Source: Leishmania mexicana MHOM/GT/2001/U1103 (lineage: Eukaryota > Euglenozoa > Kinetoplastea > Trypanosomatida > Trypanosomatidae). Taken from it: a DNA stretch of 64,000 bases. Both the position numbers and the translations under genes were made by a program. This document shows positions 21,130 to 31,124 of the stretch, one piece after another (position 1 is the stretch's first letter; every line of letters starts with the position of its first letter). The stretch is from the NCBI RefSeq assembly GCF_000234665.1, contig NC_018337.1, positions 644,222-708,221 on the forward strand, given 5' to 3'. A model generated the notes under the pieces. The model was not told the origin of the DNA and did no database searches. It worked only from the letters and a program-made list of their open reading frames with translations.

Positions 21130-24100
21130 TCACCGGTCGCGTTCCATGTACCTCATAAGCCGTTTCATGTTGTCGGATGGCGCGGATGGTCGCTGTCGCA
21201 TACTCGGCTCACGGTACGGGCCGGTGGTAGTGCGATTAACAGCCTGGGGAGGGTAGGCTAGGGCCGGCCCACAAGAAGGATGTGCAAAGCCGCTTCTGCT
21301 GCTGCTCATCTCTTCTCGCTGGCCCGCAATGACTGGGATATCGCTCGAGTAGTTTGGTTGCTGCGGCGCATTGGCTGCTGACGAAGTGGCTGACGCGGAC
21401 GGGGGAGGAGAGACGATACTTGCTTGATCCTCGGATCGAAGTCCATGAACGGCCAGGTGAACCTGCCGGTACAACTCCTGCTGACGCTGCTGCAACGCAT
21501 GCAGACGCGCCTCGCGGGAGCTACGGTTTTGCTCAAACAACGCCTTCTCAGAATCGCCACCGCCAAACGCCAAGGACCCGACCAGACCCGGCCGCAAAAG
21601 AGAGGCGGGCACGTACTCTCGCACAACCGCCTTTGGCAGCTTTGACACTGTCATCTTCATCTCCCGCAGTGTGGCCGTCACCTGCGGCGCAACAGCCTCT
21701 GAGGCTCGGATAGCAGGAACTCCAGGAACGACAACCGCCAGACTCTGGCTGCGTGCCGGCTGCCTGTAGTAGTCAGCGTACGTTTCAATGGTGTGAGGTG
21801 TCCGGTACTGCGCCTCGTACTCCTTGAGACGGCTCGCCAGCACATTACGCTTCTTCTCTGTCTTTTTCCGACCATGAGGTCGTCGTCGGTCCTCCTCATC
21901 CATTGCACGTTTCCTGGAGGACTCACGGTCGGCTGGGCACTTCAGCGTGGCCTCGTCGCATGAGGGACTGCCATTTGGCACGCCACGCAGCGCGATGGAG
22001 AGCTGCTCAACCATGGTGGACGGGCCAGGTGCGATCTTGCGCATCGGCGACGCCACCGCCTCGCTGTCAGGTGCACACTCACGCACTGGGCTGCATGCCA
22101 TGGGCTGCGCCACTGGCTGCGTGGATGGTGATGTACAGGCGGGCGTGTTGGGTTCGCAATGCTCCTTCGTCGCGGAGGCAGGTTGCCCAACGGCTGTTGA
22201 CGAGGAAGCGAGCCTCTGAGAAGAGGAGCTTCCTGCAGCAGTTTTGCCGACAAGCTTGCCGCCACGCGCAGTGTCGTCTGCAGCCCACCCGTGAGCCGGC
22301 GCAGGGGTGGACTCTTTCGCCACCGCAAGTGTCTCTTCTAGCGCACGCGAGCGTCCCCTTCTCTTGTACGACTTGCTCGCTCGCGCCCCTGACTCGCTGC
22401 TGTTAAGAGTCTCGTCTGCGTCGCTGGCATCACTGTTGCCGATCCTTTTGTTCCCCTTGACCTCCTCCAGATCTTCGTCTTGCAGCACAATGTCTTCCAG
22501 CACGGCAAGGCGCTCACGAAGCGCCAGGTTTTCGGCGTTGAGCTCTGTCTCGCGGCGTTCCGCAGCGTCCTGCCTGTCTCGCGCCGCGTCATAGAACTCG
22601 CGCAGCTGCGCATTTACTTGCATCAAGTTGGCTAGCATCCCGCACGCAGCCACAAGCGAGTCAGCGAGTTGATCCACCTCTTGTACAGTGGCGATGTCTT
22701 TTGCCGTGCCGCGGGGAGTGAGGCTCGATGGGTCGACGGAGCGTGGGGGATCCCTGTAGACGCCACCGCCGCAGAATTTGCACGCGTTCACGCGCCCCTC
22801 TCGCTCTACCAGTGAGTTCGTCGCCATCTCTCGGTAATAGCCGAGCTCTGCTTTAAGTTGAGCAATCTCCTCCCGGAGCTGCCGAATCAGCACCGTCGTC
22901 GCGTCCTCGTTTACGTGCGGCGCATTACGTATGTTCTTCGCCCGACCCGCGTAGAGGAGCGTGGAGGTCGTCTCGTCCACGTAGCTGTCCGAGGGATTGA
23001 TGCAAGCAATCATGGTGGTGAGGGAGTTGCCACCGAGAGCATGCTTCAGGAGCATGGTCAGCTTGCTGTCACGATAGGGAATGTGCCGGACGGCCGGCTG
23101 CTGCTCTGCACCGCCGCGAGCGCGAGGTTCCAGACAGAGGTTTTTCCTTTTGAGCTCCGCAGCTGCCGAGACAGGACCACTACTGAGTGCTGTGATCACC
23201 TTTCCTAGAGCCAGCAGCGATGTGTTGATGTCGATCGACTCCTTGACAAGCCTGGGGCTTGGGTTGTGGGAGAGAAGACCTAACTTTTCGGAGCCGGCCA
23301 GATCCACGAGTGACAGCTCCGATCGGCTAAGCAGCTCGCCTTTCCGGCGCGCGCGGCTTTCCACATAGATGGTGAAAACACAATGAGAGCGGGAAGACTG
23401 GTCATTCAGTAGGTGGCTGCTCATCACTTTTTGCTGAATGCCACTGAACAGCATCTCCCGCATCTCACCCGGGGAGTTGCAGGTGCACATAAACAAATTC
23501 TCCACCGTGAAGACGTCGCCCTTGTGCCAGCGCACACGCAGGTTTCCCACACCGACGCCTCTTCTGCTGCGCGCACCCACCTTAAGCTTCGTCAGCGCCG
23601 ACGACATGGACGAAGACGACGCTGCTGCTTCGCCGGCATCCCCCGAGACACTGGTGCCGCGAAGTAGATCGGTGATCTTTTCGTTGTAGATCTGGTAGAA
23701 GCTGCAGCGGAACGTGTACTCTACCCCGTCGTCCGGCATCTCTGCATCATGCTGCGCTTCAGTGCCCTCCAAGACGGTCGCGGGTTGCCGCTCACGTGCG
23801 CGGTCAAAGAGCAGCTGTATAACACGAGGCATGATGCCATGTCGCTGCACTTCTGTCCCGTCCACATCCGCTAAGACTGCCTTGCGCTGCTGCGAGTTCG
23901 GTGCGTAGCGCAAGCCATCCATGGTATGGGTCTTGCCACTACCTGTTTGTCCATAGGCGAATACGGTGGCATGAAAACCATCGAGAACGTGCTCTACGAG
24001 AGGGGCAATCTCGGCGAAGGTCGTCACCTGGTCCGCTTCGGCAGGCAGAACCCGATCAAAACGGTAGGATCGGCCTTCTTTTCGCGTCGCCCTGTCACAC

Positions 24101-24390
24101 ACGATCACCTCGTCGCCTTTGATATGGACACACTCGGTTGAGTGGTCAGCTTCCGTGTCTGGCCGCAAAGGACGACAGCGCACGACAACGCGGATGCGAC
24201 CAAAACATCGCTTGCCTTCCCTCACGGCTTCTTTCGTGGTCAAGGCTCCGTTACTGGCGATGGGGTCCCTGTGCGCACTCGGTGTGCTAAGATGGATCGG
24301 TGAGGCACTCACGTCGCTCGGCTTCCACATCACGTGCCGCGTCCTGGGCGGCAGCGACTGTGGGTCGCCTCTGTTACCGTCATTCCTCAT
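21130..24390 (-). CDS. Kinesin with N-terminal motor domain
   Basis: 1086 aa. The motor spans about 65-490: RIRVVVRCRPL (65-75), the P-loop GQTGSGKT (147-154), switch I NDQSSRSH (329-336), switch II DLAGSE (363-368) and PYRDSKLT (438-445), with TSTLLYAGRAKNIRN closing the motor. All nucleotide-contact motifs are intact, so an active ATPase is expected. The motor carries extra loops at about 161-183, 201-222, 245-280 and 403-433, making it longer than the usual 330-350 residues. A coiled coil follows at about 500-530 and another at about 580-655; the tail (about 660-1086) is Ser/Pro/Ala-rich with short basic clusters such as RRRPHGRKKTEKKR. An N-terminal 60-residue head precedes the motor. No subfamily is assigned: the motor-first order suggests plus-end movement, but this is inference. 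Confidence 0.96.
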   Translation of the reverse strand: MRNDGNRGDPQSLPPRTRHVMWKPSDVSASPIHLSTPSAHRDPIASNGALTTKEAVREGKRCFGRIRVVVRCRPLRPDTEADHSTECVHIKGDEVIVCDRATRKEGRSYRFDRVLPAEADQVTTFAEIAPLVEHVLDGFHATVFAYGQTGSGKTHTMDGLRYAPNSQQRKAVLADVDGTEVQRHGIMPRVIQLLFDRARERQPATVLEGTEAQHDAEMPDDGVEYTFRCSFYQIYNEKITDLLRGTSVSGDAGEAAASSSSMSSALTKLKVGARSRRGVGVGNLRVRWHKGDVFTVENLFMCTCNSPGEMREMLFSGIQQKVMSSHLLNDQSSRSHCVFTIYVESRARRKGELLSRSELSLVDLAGSEKLGLLSHNPSPRLVKESIDINTSLLALGKVITALSSGPVSAAAELKRKNLCLEPRARGGAEQQPAVRHIPYRDSKLTMLLKHALGGNSLTTMIACINPSDSYVDETTSTLLYAGRAKNIRNAPHVNEDATTVLIRQLREEIAQLKAELGYYREMATNSLVEREGRVNACKFCGGGVYRDPPRSVDPSSLTPRGTAKDIATVQEVDQLADSLVAACGMLANLMQVNAQLREFYDAARDRQDAAERRETELNAENLALRERLAVLEDIVLQDEDLEEVKGNKRIGNSDASDADETLNSSESGARASKSYKRRGRSRALEETLAVAKESTPAPAHGWAADDTARGGKLVGKTAAGSSSSQRLASSSTAVGQPASATKEHCEPNTPACTSPSTQPVAQPMACSPVRECAPDSEAVASPMRKIAPGPSTMVEQLSIALRGVPNGSPSCDEATLKCPADRESSRKRAMDEEDRRRPHGRKKTEKKRNVLASRLKEYEAQYRTPHTIETYADYYRQPARSQSLAVVVPGVPAIRASEAVAPQVTATLREMKMTVSKLPKAVVREYVPASLLRPGLVGSLAFGGGDSEKALFEQNRSSREARLHALQQRQQELYRQVHLAVHGLRSEDQASIVSPPPSASATSSAANAPQQPNYSSDIPVIAGQREEMSSSRSGFAHPSCGPALAYPPQAVNRTTTGPYREPSMRQRPSAPSDNMKRLMRYMERDR

Positions 24391-25316
24391 CGCTTCCGCA
24401 ATCTAGTTCAATGTCAGGCACCAAAGATGATACCAATGATGATGATGAACAAATGTGTAATGTCCAACGAGGTGCCGGCGGTTCGCCTGTTCGCGGGGGT
24501 GCGGTTACGGCAGGTGAGGATTTGCGTCGAACAGAGAGCAACACATGACGCCGATCCGTTTTTTTCCTTTTCCGTTTTTTCGTCGTCTTGTGCTTTCCTC
24601 TCTGCTCGTCTGTCGGGGGTGGGGTGGTGGGGTGGGTATCGGCGGCAGTTTTTACTTACAAGCGCGGTATTATTTTGTGCCTTCGCGGGGTGGTGGTGCT
24701 TGGCATTCCAGGCTGTGGAGAAGAAACCGTCGAGAGACTGTTGTTGTCTCGCGACAGACGTCAAGCAACAGACAGAAAAGAAACGAAAAAAAAAAACCAC
24801 GGCTGATCGTGAGAAAGTGTGAAGAAGAGATGCTCATTGAGGAGGAAGCTGAGGAGGAGAAAAGAGATGCCTATGAGCGAAGCAGGTTCCATTGGCATGG
24901 CGCGGTGATTGAGAGGAAGAGCGTGTCGCCGCCGATACACGCCAGAATCGAGCGCCATCTCTGTGGGAACGATGGTGCCAGCGTAGCAACCGAAGGCGAT
25001 TAAGCTACGAAAAAAAAAATCACACGCGTGATTCCTGCTGTCGTTCACGTGTCGAAGGTCTAGAACACCACGAGCACATGTCCGGCAGCGGTGCCAATAT
25101 AAGCACGACCTTTTCACTCCTTCTAGGTTTAGCTACACGGAGTATGTGAAGATACGAAGTGCCCTCCAAATGGCTGAATCCGTAGCAGATTAGGACCCAG
25201 CGCCGATCACGGCGGAGAGTCTCTGCCGTACCGAAGGACGTGCGTCACACAGCACCAGAAAGCAAGTCAAAGTCCGCGCATCACCGTCTCGCTATCGACT
25301 CTGTCACCGCTCATCG
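24391..25316. other. Intergenic spacer, no gene seen
   Basis: 0.93 kb between kinesin and helicase genes. A purine-rich stretch at 24822-24868 (polypyrimidine on the sense strand) is a candidate trans-splice signal for the kinesin mRNA. No coding signal found. Confidence 0.65.
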
Positions 25317-27677
25317 TCACTGACGGCGCTTTCGCCCTTTCTCGAAGGGGTCGGGTGCCTCTCTATGCGTCTTCCTGTCCATGTATCGCTTTAGCGTTTT
25401 TGTCGGTTTGAGTTGCGCGTCCAGAAGCCCTCTCTTCTGCATGTCAAGCACAATCGATGGATTCCGCTCCACATCCTGCGACAGCTGCCTAGCGTGATCG
25501 AAGCGACGCTGCTTGATCGGGGTTGAGGTGTAGTCCTCCATCTGAAACTGCTTGATGGCTGGCTTGGAGAAGAACTCGCGCTTGCGGTACGCTATATCTG
25601 GGTTCTCGGCTTGCACGGTGTAGTGCTGTCGCACGGCGAATTGAGGATCAAGACCATAAAGTTCGGGCTTCTTCGTGAAGCGCTCCACGTCCGCGGGTCG
25701 AACCTGCTGAAGGTCATCACTGATAACATGATTGCAGAAGTCTACTGAGAGCGCCTCGGCAACCTCGCGAATGCTCTTCGCTTCTTGCTTGTCGCTCACC
25801 ACGTAGACCCAGCCAAGGTTGCCCATGCGACCGGTGCGCCCGCACATATGCAGGAAGCGCTGCCACGAAGTCGGCACGAAGGTGATAAAGACGTGCGAGA
25901 CGAGGGGCAAGTCGACGCCGAACGCCTCCGATTCCCTCAAGAGCAGAAACTTCCAGTTGCCCTTGAACTTGTTGTCCCCGTGTACCTCCGAGAAGATCTT
26001 GACATCTGCGCCAAGTCCGCGGAGTCGCCGCCGTGCACTGAGAACATCCTCGGCGTCCGGAACAAAGAGGATAGCGCGGCCAGGAATCGTCTCCCGCGCA
26101 TTCCACAGGAGGCGCACAAGGTACGTGAAGCGATCCTCCTTATGACCGAGAAAGAAGGAGAAAAGGCAGTGCACGGTGGAGGGGACGCGGACGGTGGACA
26201 GCACCGTCGTCTGGGCCACGGGTTTCATGCACAGCGCCTGCAGATGATCCTTTAGTTTGCCATCCACGTCAGCGGAGACCATACCGAGCTGCAGTACCGA
26301 CCTAACGTGGGGGCCAGGCAGCTGATGCAGCGTCCCCAACAGCAGTTCCGCAGCCAGCGGGTTGCGCAGTCGTTCCCGCACCACGGCTACAGAGGCACTC
26401 TCCGGCAGCAAGGGTACCTGCGCACCGATATCGTCCACGTAGACGCGTCGCAGGTAGCCAAAGTCCTCAAACTCCATTTTCTTCTCAAACAGCAGTTGAC
26501 ACATGACGTCGGCGGTCGTGATGAATAGCCGAGCTGGCCCGGTCGCACGCCGTAGCCCGCGTCGAAGATGCTCGTAGTAGGAGTCATAGTCCTCTCTGTA
26601 AGTGCCGAGAAAGAGCCAGGAGTAGTCGTCAGCAGGCCGGTCGACCATGACACCGCCGCCTGCTCGCCTACAGAGCGCCTTGACTGTGTCGTGCAGTCGC
26701 ATGGCGTTGATTGTATTTGCCGCCACAAGGACGTTCATCCCAGCGGCCTCGCTGCGGATGCCCTGCAGGAGACCCAGCACGAGCACCGACGTTTTGCCGC
26801 TACCTGTGACGCCGTTGAAGAGCACGTCGTTGTGATCCTCGTTGAGTAGGGCAGGTAGCAGACGGGCCTGCAGACGCGTAGGCACTGGCCCGTAAACCTG
26901 TTCAGCAGCGGAGCTAATGAGCGGGTCCAAGCCTAGTGCTGACCAGGAAGTTCCCGCCGCGTCGGTGGACTCGGCGGGCTTGCGAAGCCAGACGGCAGTG
27001 GAGGGGGAGACACTGACGGCGTTGCAAGTGAGATCGCTTGCAAGAATCTGCTGAGCGCGAAAGCGAGCAGACTCGAGAACGGTGCCCTCCACGTCCGCCT
27101 CCGTGATGATCTTGCTGCCTACAGATTGATCTGCTCGAAGCAGACTCGCCATGAAGTCAAGTGAGCCATTATCGTCACACAACTCACTTTGGTTCGAAAG
27201 TGACGACACAGCTGCCGGAGTCGAGCTGCTCTCTGAGGCGCTCGCCCCTCGTACTTCTGCCTGCACCGCTTCAAGGAGCGTTGTACCGCCGCGACCTTCA
27301 CAGGCGAACACCTGACGCGGTGCCTCGCGCTGCGGCAGCAACGCGAACGGCTGCCGCTCCACCGGGCTGTACGTGATCTCTGTCAGCTCCTTCTCAAGCG
27401 CCTCTTGCGAAGGCCAGAGCTTCTGACGGAAGCGGTAGTAGTTGCCGTTGCGGTTACGCCTCAGCCGGGTGATGAGTTGTCGGGTCTCAAACTGGTCCAG
27501 GAGACTTCGGACGCCTCCCGTCACGTTTGACTGCACAATGGTGCGTGTAGCAATGATCAGATGGGAAAATGCGCTCAGACTTTGTGCACAAGGCGCCGTG
27601 GGGCGCCGTAAGAGACACGCGCTGGTTGGCCGGGGCCGTGACATTGGCACTCGAATGGGTGCCCTTCCTGAGAGCAT
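25317..27677 (-). CDS. Probable mitochondrial DEAD-box-like RNA helicase, degenerate motifs
   Basis: 786 aa from the ATG at 27677. The frame continues to 27866 but the extension is polypyrimidine-encoded. The start MLSGRAPIRVPMSRPRP is basic and Arg/Ser-rich, followed by RRPTAPCAQS, typical of a mitochondrial presequence. Two RecA-like lobes are recognisable: a Q-motif-like PTRLQARLLP (266-275), the P-loop NGVTGSGKTS (288-297), the motif II position YVDDIGAQ (413-420) instead of DEAD, lobe 2 strand AILFVPDAEDV (535-545), LLRESEAFGVDLP (579-591) at motif V, and HMCGRTGRMG (610-619) at motif VI. Loss of the DEAD acidic pair and of the first Arg of motif VI suggests weak or no ATP hydrolysis. 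The C-terminal tail is basic (FEKGRKRRQ). Trypanosomatid mitochondria use many such helicases in ribosome assembly and RNA editing; a specific role cannot be assigned. Confidence 0.85.
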   Translation of the reverse strand: MLSGRAPIRVPMSRPRPTSACLLRRPTAPCAQSLSAFSHLIIATRTIVQSNVTGGVRSLLDQFETRQLITRLRRNRNGNYYRFRQKLWPSQEALEKELTEITYSPVERQPFALLPQREAPRQVFACEGRGGTTLLEAVQAEVRGASASESSSTPAAVSSLSNQSELCDDNGSLDFMASLLRADQSVGSKIITEADVEGTVLESARFRAQQILASDLTCNAVSVSPSTAVWLRKPAESTDAAGTSWSALGLDPLISSAAEQVYGPVPTRLQARLLPALLNEDHNDVLFNGVTGSGKTSVLVLGLLQGIRSEAAGMNVLVAANTINAMRLHDTVKALCRRAGGGVMVDRPADDYSWLFLGTYREDYDSYYEHLRRGLRRATGPARLFITTADVMCQLLFEKKMEFEDFGYLRRVYVDDIGAQVPLLPESASVAVVRERLRNPLAAELLLGTLHQLPGPHVRSVLQLGMVSADVDGKLKDHLQALCMKPVAQTTVLSTVRVPSTVHCLFSFFLGHKEDRFTYLVRLLWNARETIPGRAILFVPDAEDVLSARRRLRGLGADVKIFSEVHGDNKFKGNWKFLLLRESEAFGVDLPLVSHVFITFVPTSWQRFLHMCGRTGRMGNLGWVYVVSDKQEAKSIREVAEALSVDFCNHVISDDLQQVRPADVERFTKKPELYGLDPQFAVRQHYTVQAENPDIAYRKREFFSKPAIKQFQMEDYTSTPIKQRRFDHARQLSQDVERNPSIVLDMQKRGLLDAQLKPTKTLKRYMDRKTHREAPDPFEKGRKRRQ

Positions 27678-28737
27678 TTCGGCGGAAGAGGGAAAGAGAA
27701 GGCGTCCTTCGCGCAGCCGGAGGTGAAGCGGAGGAGAAAAAAAGGAAGGCGACGTGTGCGCATCACAGGCCTGCGTGTGCCCGCGCACTCTAGGGCACGT
27801 AAGCAGGAAAGAGGCGCCATAGACGAGGGAGGGAATGGAGATGGGGGGTGGGGGATGGGGGACCATGCATTATACCTTTGGCCTGGAGAGGGCGCTGCAG
27901 AACGAGGATGCTGAGTACACTCGCCAGAAAATGTGGGTAAGCAAAGACACAACCAGCAAAAGAAGCCCCAGGCACCCCATGCAGCTTGGATCATCAGCTT
28001 ACAGTACCGCTTTGTTTACAACGTGTTTCTCACGTTTCATCCACCCATCCTCACAGCAGACGTTGACCGAGAACCACGTCAGGGAAGAGAGGGCTGCCGC
28101 AAATCGCAGGACAGCACAAGAAGACAGACAGAGACAGAGAGACAAAACAGAACGACGGCAACAACACTAAAATCAAGCATAAATGGGGACAATGGGATGT
28201 TCGCGATGGAGGGATACGAAGATGGAAAGAGAGGGGAGAGGGGCGAAGCGAATACCTAGAGAGGTCGGCACTCACTGACGGGAAGGAAGATGGGTGGGGG
28301 TGGGGGGACAACATTATGGCATGGCCAAGGGGGTCGTGGGCGTACCGAGAGCAGTAGAGACGAAAAAACAGCAAGATAAAAGCGATGGCGGGAGAATTTA
28401 GCGCACCATGCCAGCAGAGTCGAACATCCGCTCTCCAACATACTTACACACACTCCGACCCCATGACACAGCTTTGACTCAAACACAACAAGAAAGAGAA
28501 ACGACATATCCGCACCCCCAAGAGATGCCCCCCGCCGTGAGTGAGGAATGGTGCGGGGGGGGGGAGGCAGGGTGGAAGAGTGCACGAGGAATATCAGTAG
28601 AAGGTACTACCACCAGAGAGGGACACGGACGCGCATAATGCACGCAACACCCCTTTATGCGAGGGTGCTGTTGACACGAAGTGGTTGCACAAGCGAGTAT
28701 GACCGGGTACTAGTTCCGTAAGGATTCCGCTACGACT
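27678..28737. other. Intergenic spacer, no gene seen
   Basis: 1.06 kb. Purine-rich segments at 27683-27700 and 27722-27750 are candidate polypyrimidine tracts for the helicase mRNA; the nearest acceptor-like AG lies between them. The remainder, the E2 3' UTR, shows only simple sequence, including a G-run at 28555-28563. Confidence 0.6.
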
Positions 28738-29238
28738 TCACGCGCGCGCGTCTCCGGCGCGCGTACGCTGCACGTGCTTCTTGAACTCTTCAGGCGTTGC
28801 GGTGGCCATTACGCCAGCTGCCGTCTCATTCAATACGGCGTAGGTCTTGTAATCAAGGAAGATTGCCTTCACAACATGAGCTACGACATCTGCAACTGGT
28901 GTGGTAGGTTTCCAGTCATCGTTATGCAGAAGACCCTCGCATACGGCGCCGTCTTCTGATACCATGGGGTTGAAGATGCGGGTGAGTACGCGCACCGCTG
29001 GCGGCTTGAACGGGTAATCTTCCTGGGAGAGCGTGAACAAGATATCATACGTGGTGCCATGATAGACGCTCTCAGCGGGTGGCATAACGCGAACGCGCCA
29101 GTGAAAAGCGTCACCATGGGCCGTGATGCCATTCTCATCGGCCATGTCCACAGCACTGATCGTGGGACTACCGCTGTTGGCCAGCTCCTTAAGACGTGCA
29201 AAGTCCATGTTCGCTCGCCGCACAGTGCGCACTGACAT
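28738..29238 (-). CDS. Ubiquitin-conjugating enzyme E2-like protein with altered HPN motif
   Basis: 166 aa from the ATG at 29238. The open frame reaches 29385 but the extension encodes Phe/Leu from a T-rich tract. The UBC fold is clear: an N-terminal helix (RANMDFARLKELANSG), WRVRVMPPAESVYHGTTYD (47-65), the hallmark DYPFKPPAVRVLTRI (74-88), active-site Cys100 in GAVCEGLL, and WKPTTPVADVVAHVVKAI. At the catalytic HPN tripeptide the sequence is F-N-P-M (89-92): His is Asn and the catalytic Asn is Met. The family's Asn stabilises the transition state, so this E2 may be slow, may use another residue, or may serve a ubiquitin-like modifier. The Cys is kept, so it is not an obvious UEV pseudo-E2. 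Active in cytosol or nucleus by family. Confidence 0.92.
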   Translation of the reverse strand: MSVRTVRRANMDFARLKELANSGSPTISAVDMADENGITAHGDAFHWRVRVMPPAESVYHGTTYDILFTLSQEDYPFKPPAVRVLTRIFNPMVSEDGAVCEGLLHNDDWKPTTPVADVVAHVVKAIFLDYKTYAVLNETAAGVMATATPEEFKKHVQRTRAGDARA

Positions 29239-29300
29239 TTCTAGGACGAACAAGAAATTAAAAAGTAAAAAAAAAAATAATAAGAGAAACAACGCCGAAA
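29239..29300 (-). promoter_or_regulatory. Candidate T-rich tract and spliced-leader acceptor for the E2 gene
   Basis: On the minus strand a T-rich tract (A-rich 29255-29290 on plus) is followed by CCTAG at 29241-29245, two bases before the ATG at 29238. This layout supports the internal start codon but would give a very short 5' UTR; an upstream acceptor may also be used. Confidence 0.4.
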
Positions 29301-31124
29301 AACGACACGAGCCGTCGTGAAAAAAAAACCCCAGCAAACATGAAGGAATAGGATGCGCTTTGGTGTCGCCCGACCAAGGGTTCACAGCGGGTCCCTCTGC
29401 GTGTATATACGTGTGTGTGTGTATGTGTGTGTGTGTGTGTGCGCTCTGGCGCCCTTCCTAGCCAAACAGCGTAGAATCGTCGGGTCCAGCGGTACACGCC
29501 AAACCAGTTTTATATTGGGGTGGTTCGTGCACCGTTTGGCGATGCGTCTATGAGTGTGTCTTTTCTGCTCTTCGTGCTCGACTTTTACCTTTTTTTTCGG
29601 GGTTGGGGAACGCGTGTTTTTCTTGACATCTGTGGTGCACACTTGGGAAGCAAGGTGAGGCAGTGGAAGGGAGATGCGGAGCCGGTTGTGCTTCTTGGCG
29701 CGCCTTGAGAGCATAGAGCCACTAAGCTTTACTTTTTCATGTGGCACACTCTGCGAACTGCGACTACGCGGAAGCCAGCGAGAGAAACACAACGCCCCCG
29801 CATGGCCTACTCTTTTAAACACCGAGAGGGGTCCCATAATAGCCAAAGCGAAGTGGTGTACTTAGCATCCAGCACCAGTCTTCCCTCTTGCTGTCTTAGA
29901 AAAACATACGATGCGAAGAGTCAGCCTCAGTCGTTTTGTTCGTTCGTCTGTTCACTTTTGAAGTATGCAGTGTAGCGTTACAGGGATGTTGACCATCAAA
30001 ACACGGTAACAATTCGTCCGTGTGTTCGACTCACGGATATATTGGGAGGGGGAGGGGGGGGGCGGCGTCGGCGTAGGTGCTGTTTCACGATCACATCACA
30101 CCGTGCTCCTCTACTTCTCTATAGTTTTTTCCCCCTTTACAACCCAGCGTTTCACCACACAAACAACAACAACAATATATATATATTTATGTGTACATCT
30201 CATGGGGTGAAAAAAAAGTATACGAGCAATCATCATAGACGCAAGAGCCAAAGCACAATGACATACACGGCTCTCCGTCAACGTCGAATCAAACAACAAA
30301 AGAATCACCCATCCGTCCACCGCCCCACCCCACCAACAACAAAAAAGAGGGAGAGCAGGAACCCCCCTCCCCCATGCAGTCGTGTAACACAAATACACAG
30401 CGACAACAACAAAAGGAAACGGCGTGACGGTGGGGAGGCATGAACAAACGGCAGAAAATGAGTTATCTTTTTTTGTTGTTGTGCGGACAGAAGGCACACC
30501 AGACACATGCGACAAATCAAAAAGAGGCACACAAGGAATTGGCTTTCGTGCTATGAGTTCCCTCTCACTCTACCCATATACAGACATAGCGATAAACATG
30601 TATACGGAGGGAAAAGGATACGAGTGGTGTGGCGTCACCACTTCTACCCACTTAGAGGAGCTGGAGCGAAAGAAAAAGGCACACGAGAGAAAGAGGGGGA
30701 AGAAAGGGGTCAGACCTCCGAGGCTACGCCCCAAGCTTTAGGGTGGTCTTCGGAATTTGCTGAGCGCCAAATGTGCATGCGTGCACATTTGTATGTATGT
30801 ATGTCAGTGTGTGTGTGTGTGTGTGTGTGTGTGATCGCGCTGCGGCTCATCAGAACACCGACCGAGCTGAAACGGAACCTAAAAAGACCGTTACATAGCG
30901 AGAGGGTAGTGCGTTACCGCGCACAGACTTACAAACCACAAAAAGACACACTTAACACATAACCCACTCGGTGGAATCGAATAATGTGAGAACGAGTTAT
31001 GTATACGTCGACACAAAAATGGAAAAGGGACTACCGTATATACACATAGACAACAAATTTTATATGAACCTGTGTGAAGGAAAGAAGAAAGGGGGAGGGG
31101 AGAGATACGACAGAGAAGAAAGAA
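29301..31124. other. Intergenic spacer with GT and AT repeats, no gene seen
   Basis: 1.8 kb of simple-sequence-rich DNA upstream of the E2 gene: an interrupted GT run at about 29411-29442, AT runs near 30175-30187, purine-rich 30655-30715 and a GT run at 30807-30832. The minus-strand open frame 30111-30530 is biased by these runs and not supported. Confidence 0.6.
30807..30832. repeat. (GT)13 microsatellite
   Basis: An uninterrupted GT run preceded by a short GTAT-type repeat in the spacer upstream of the E2 gene. Confidence 0.9.
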
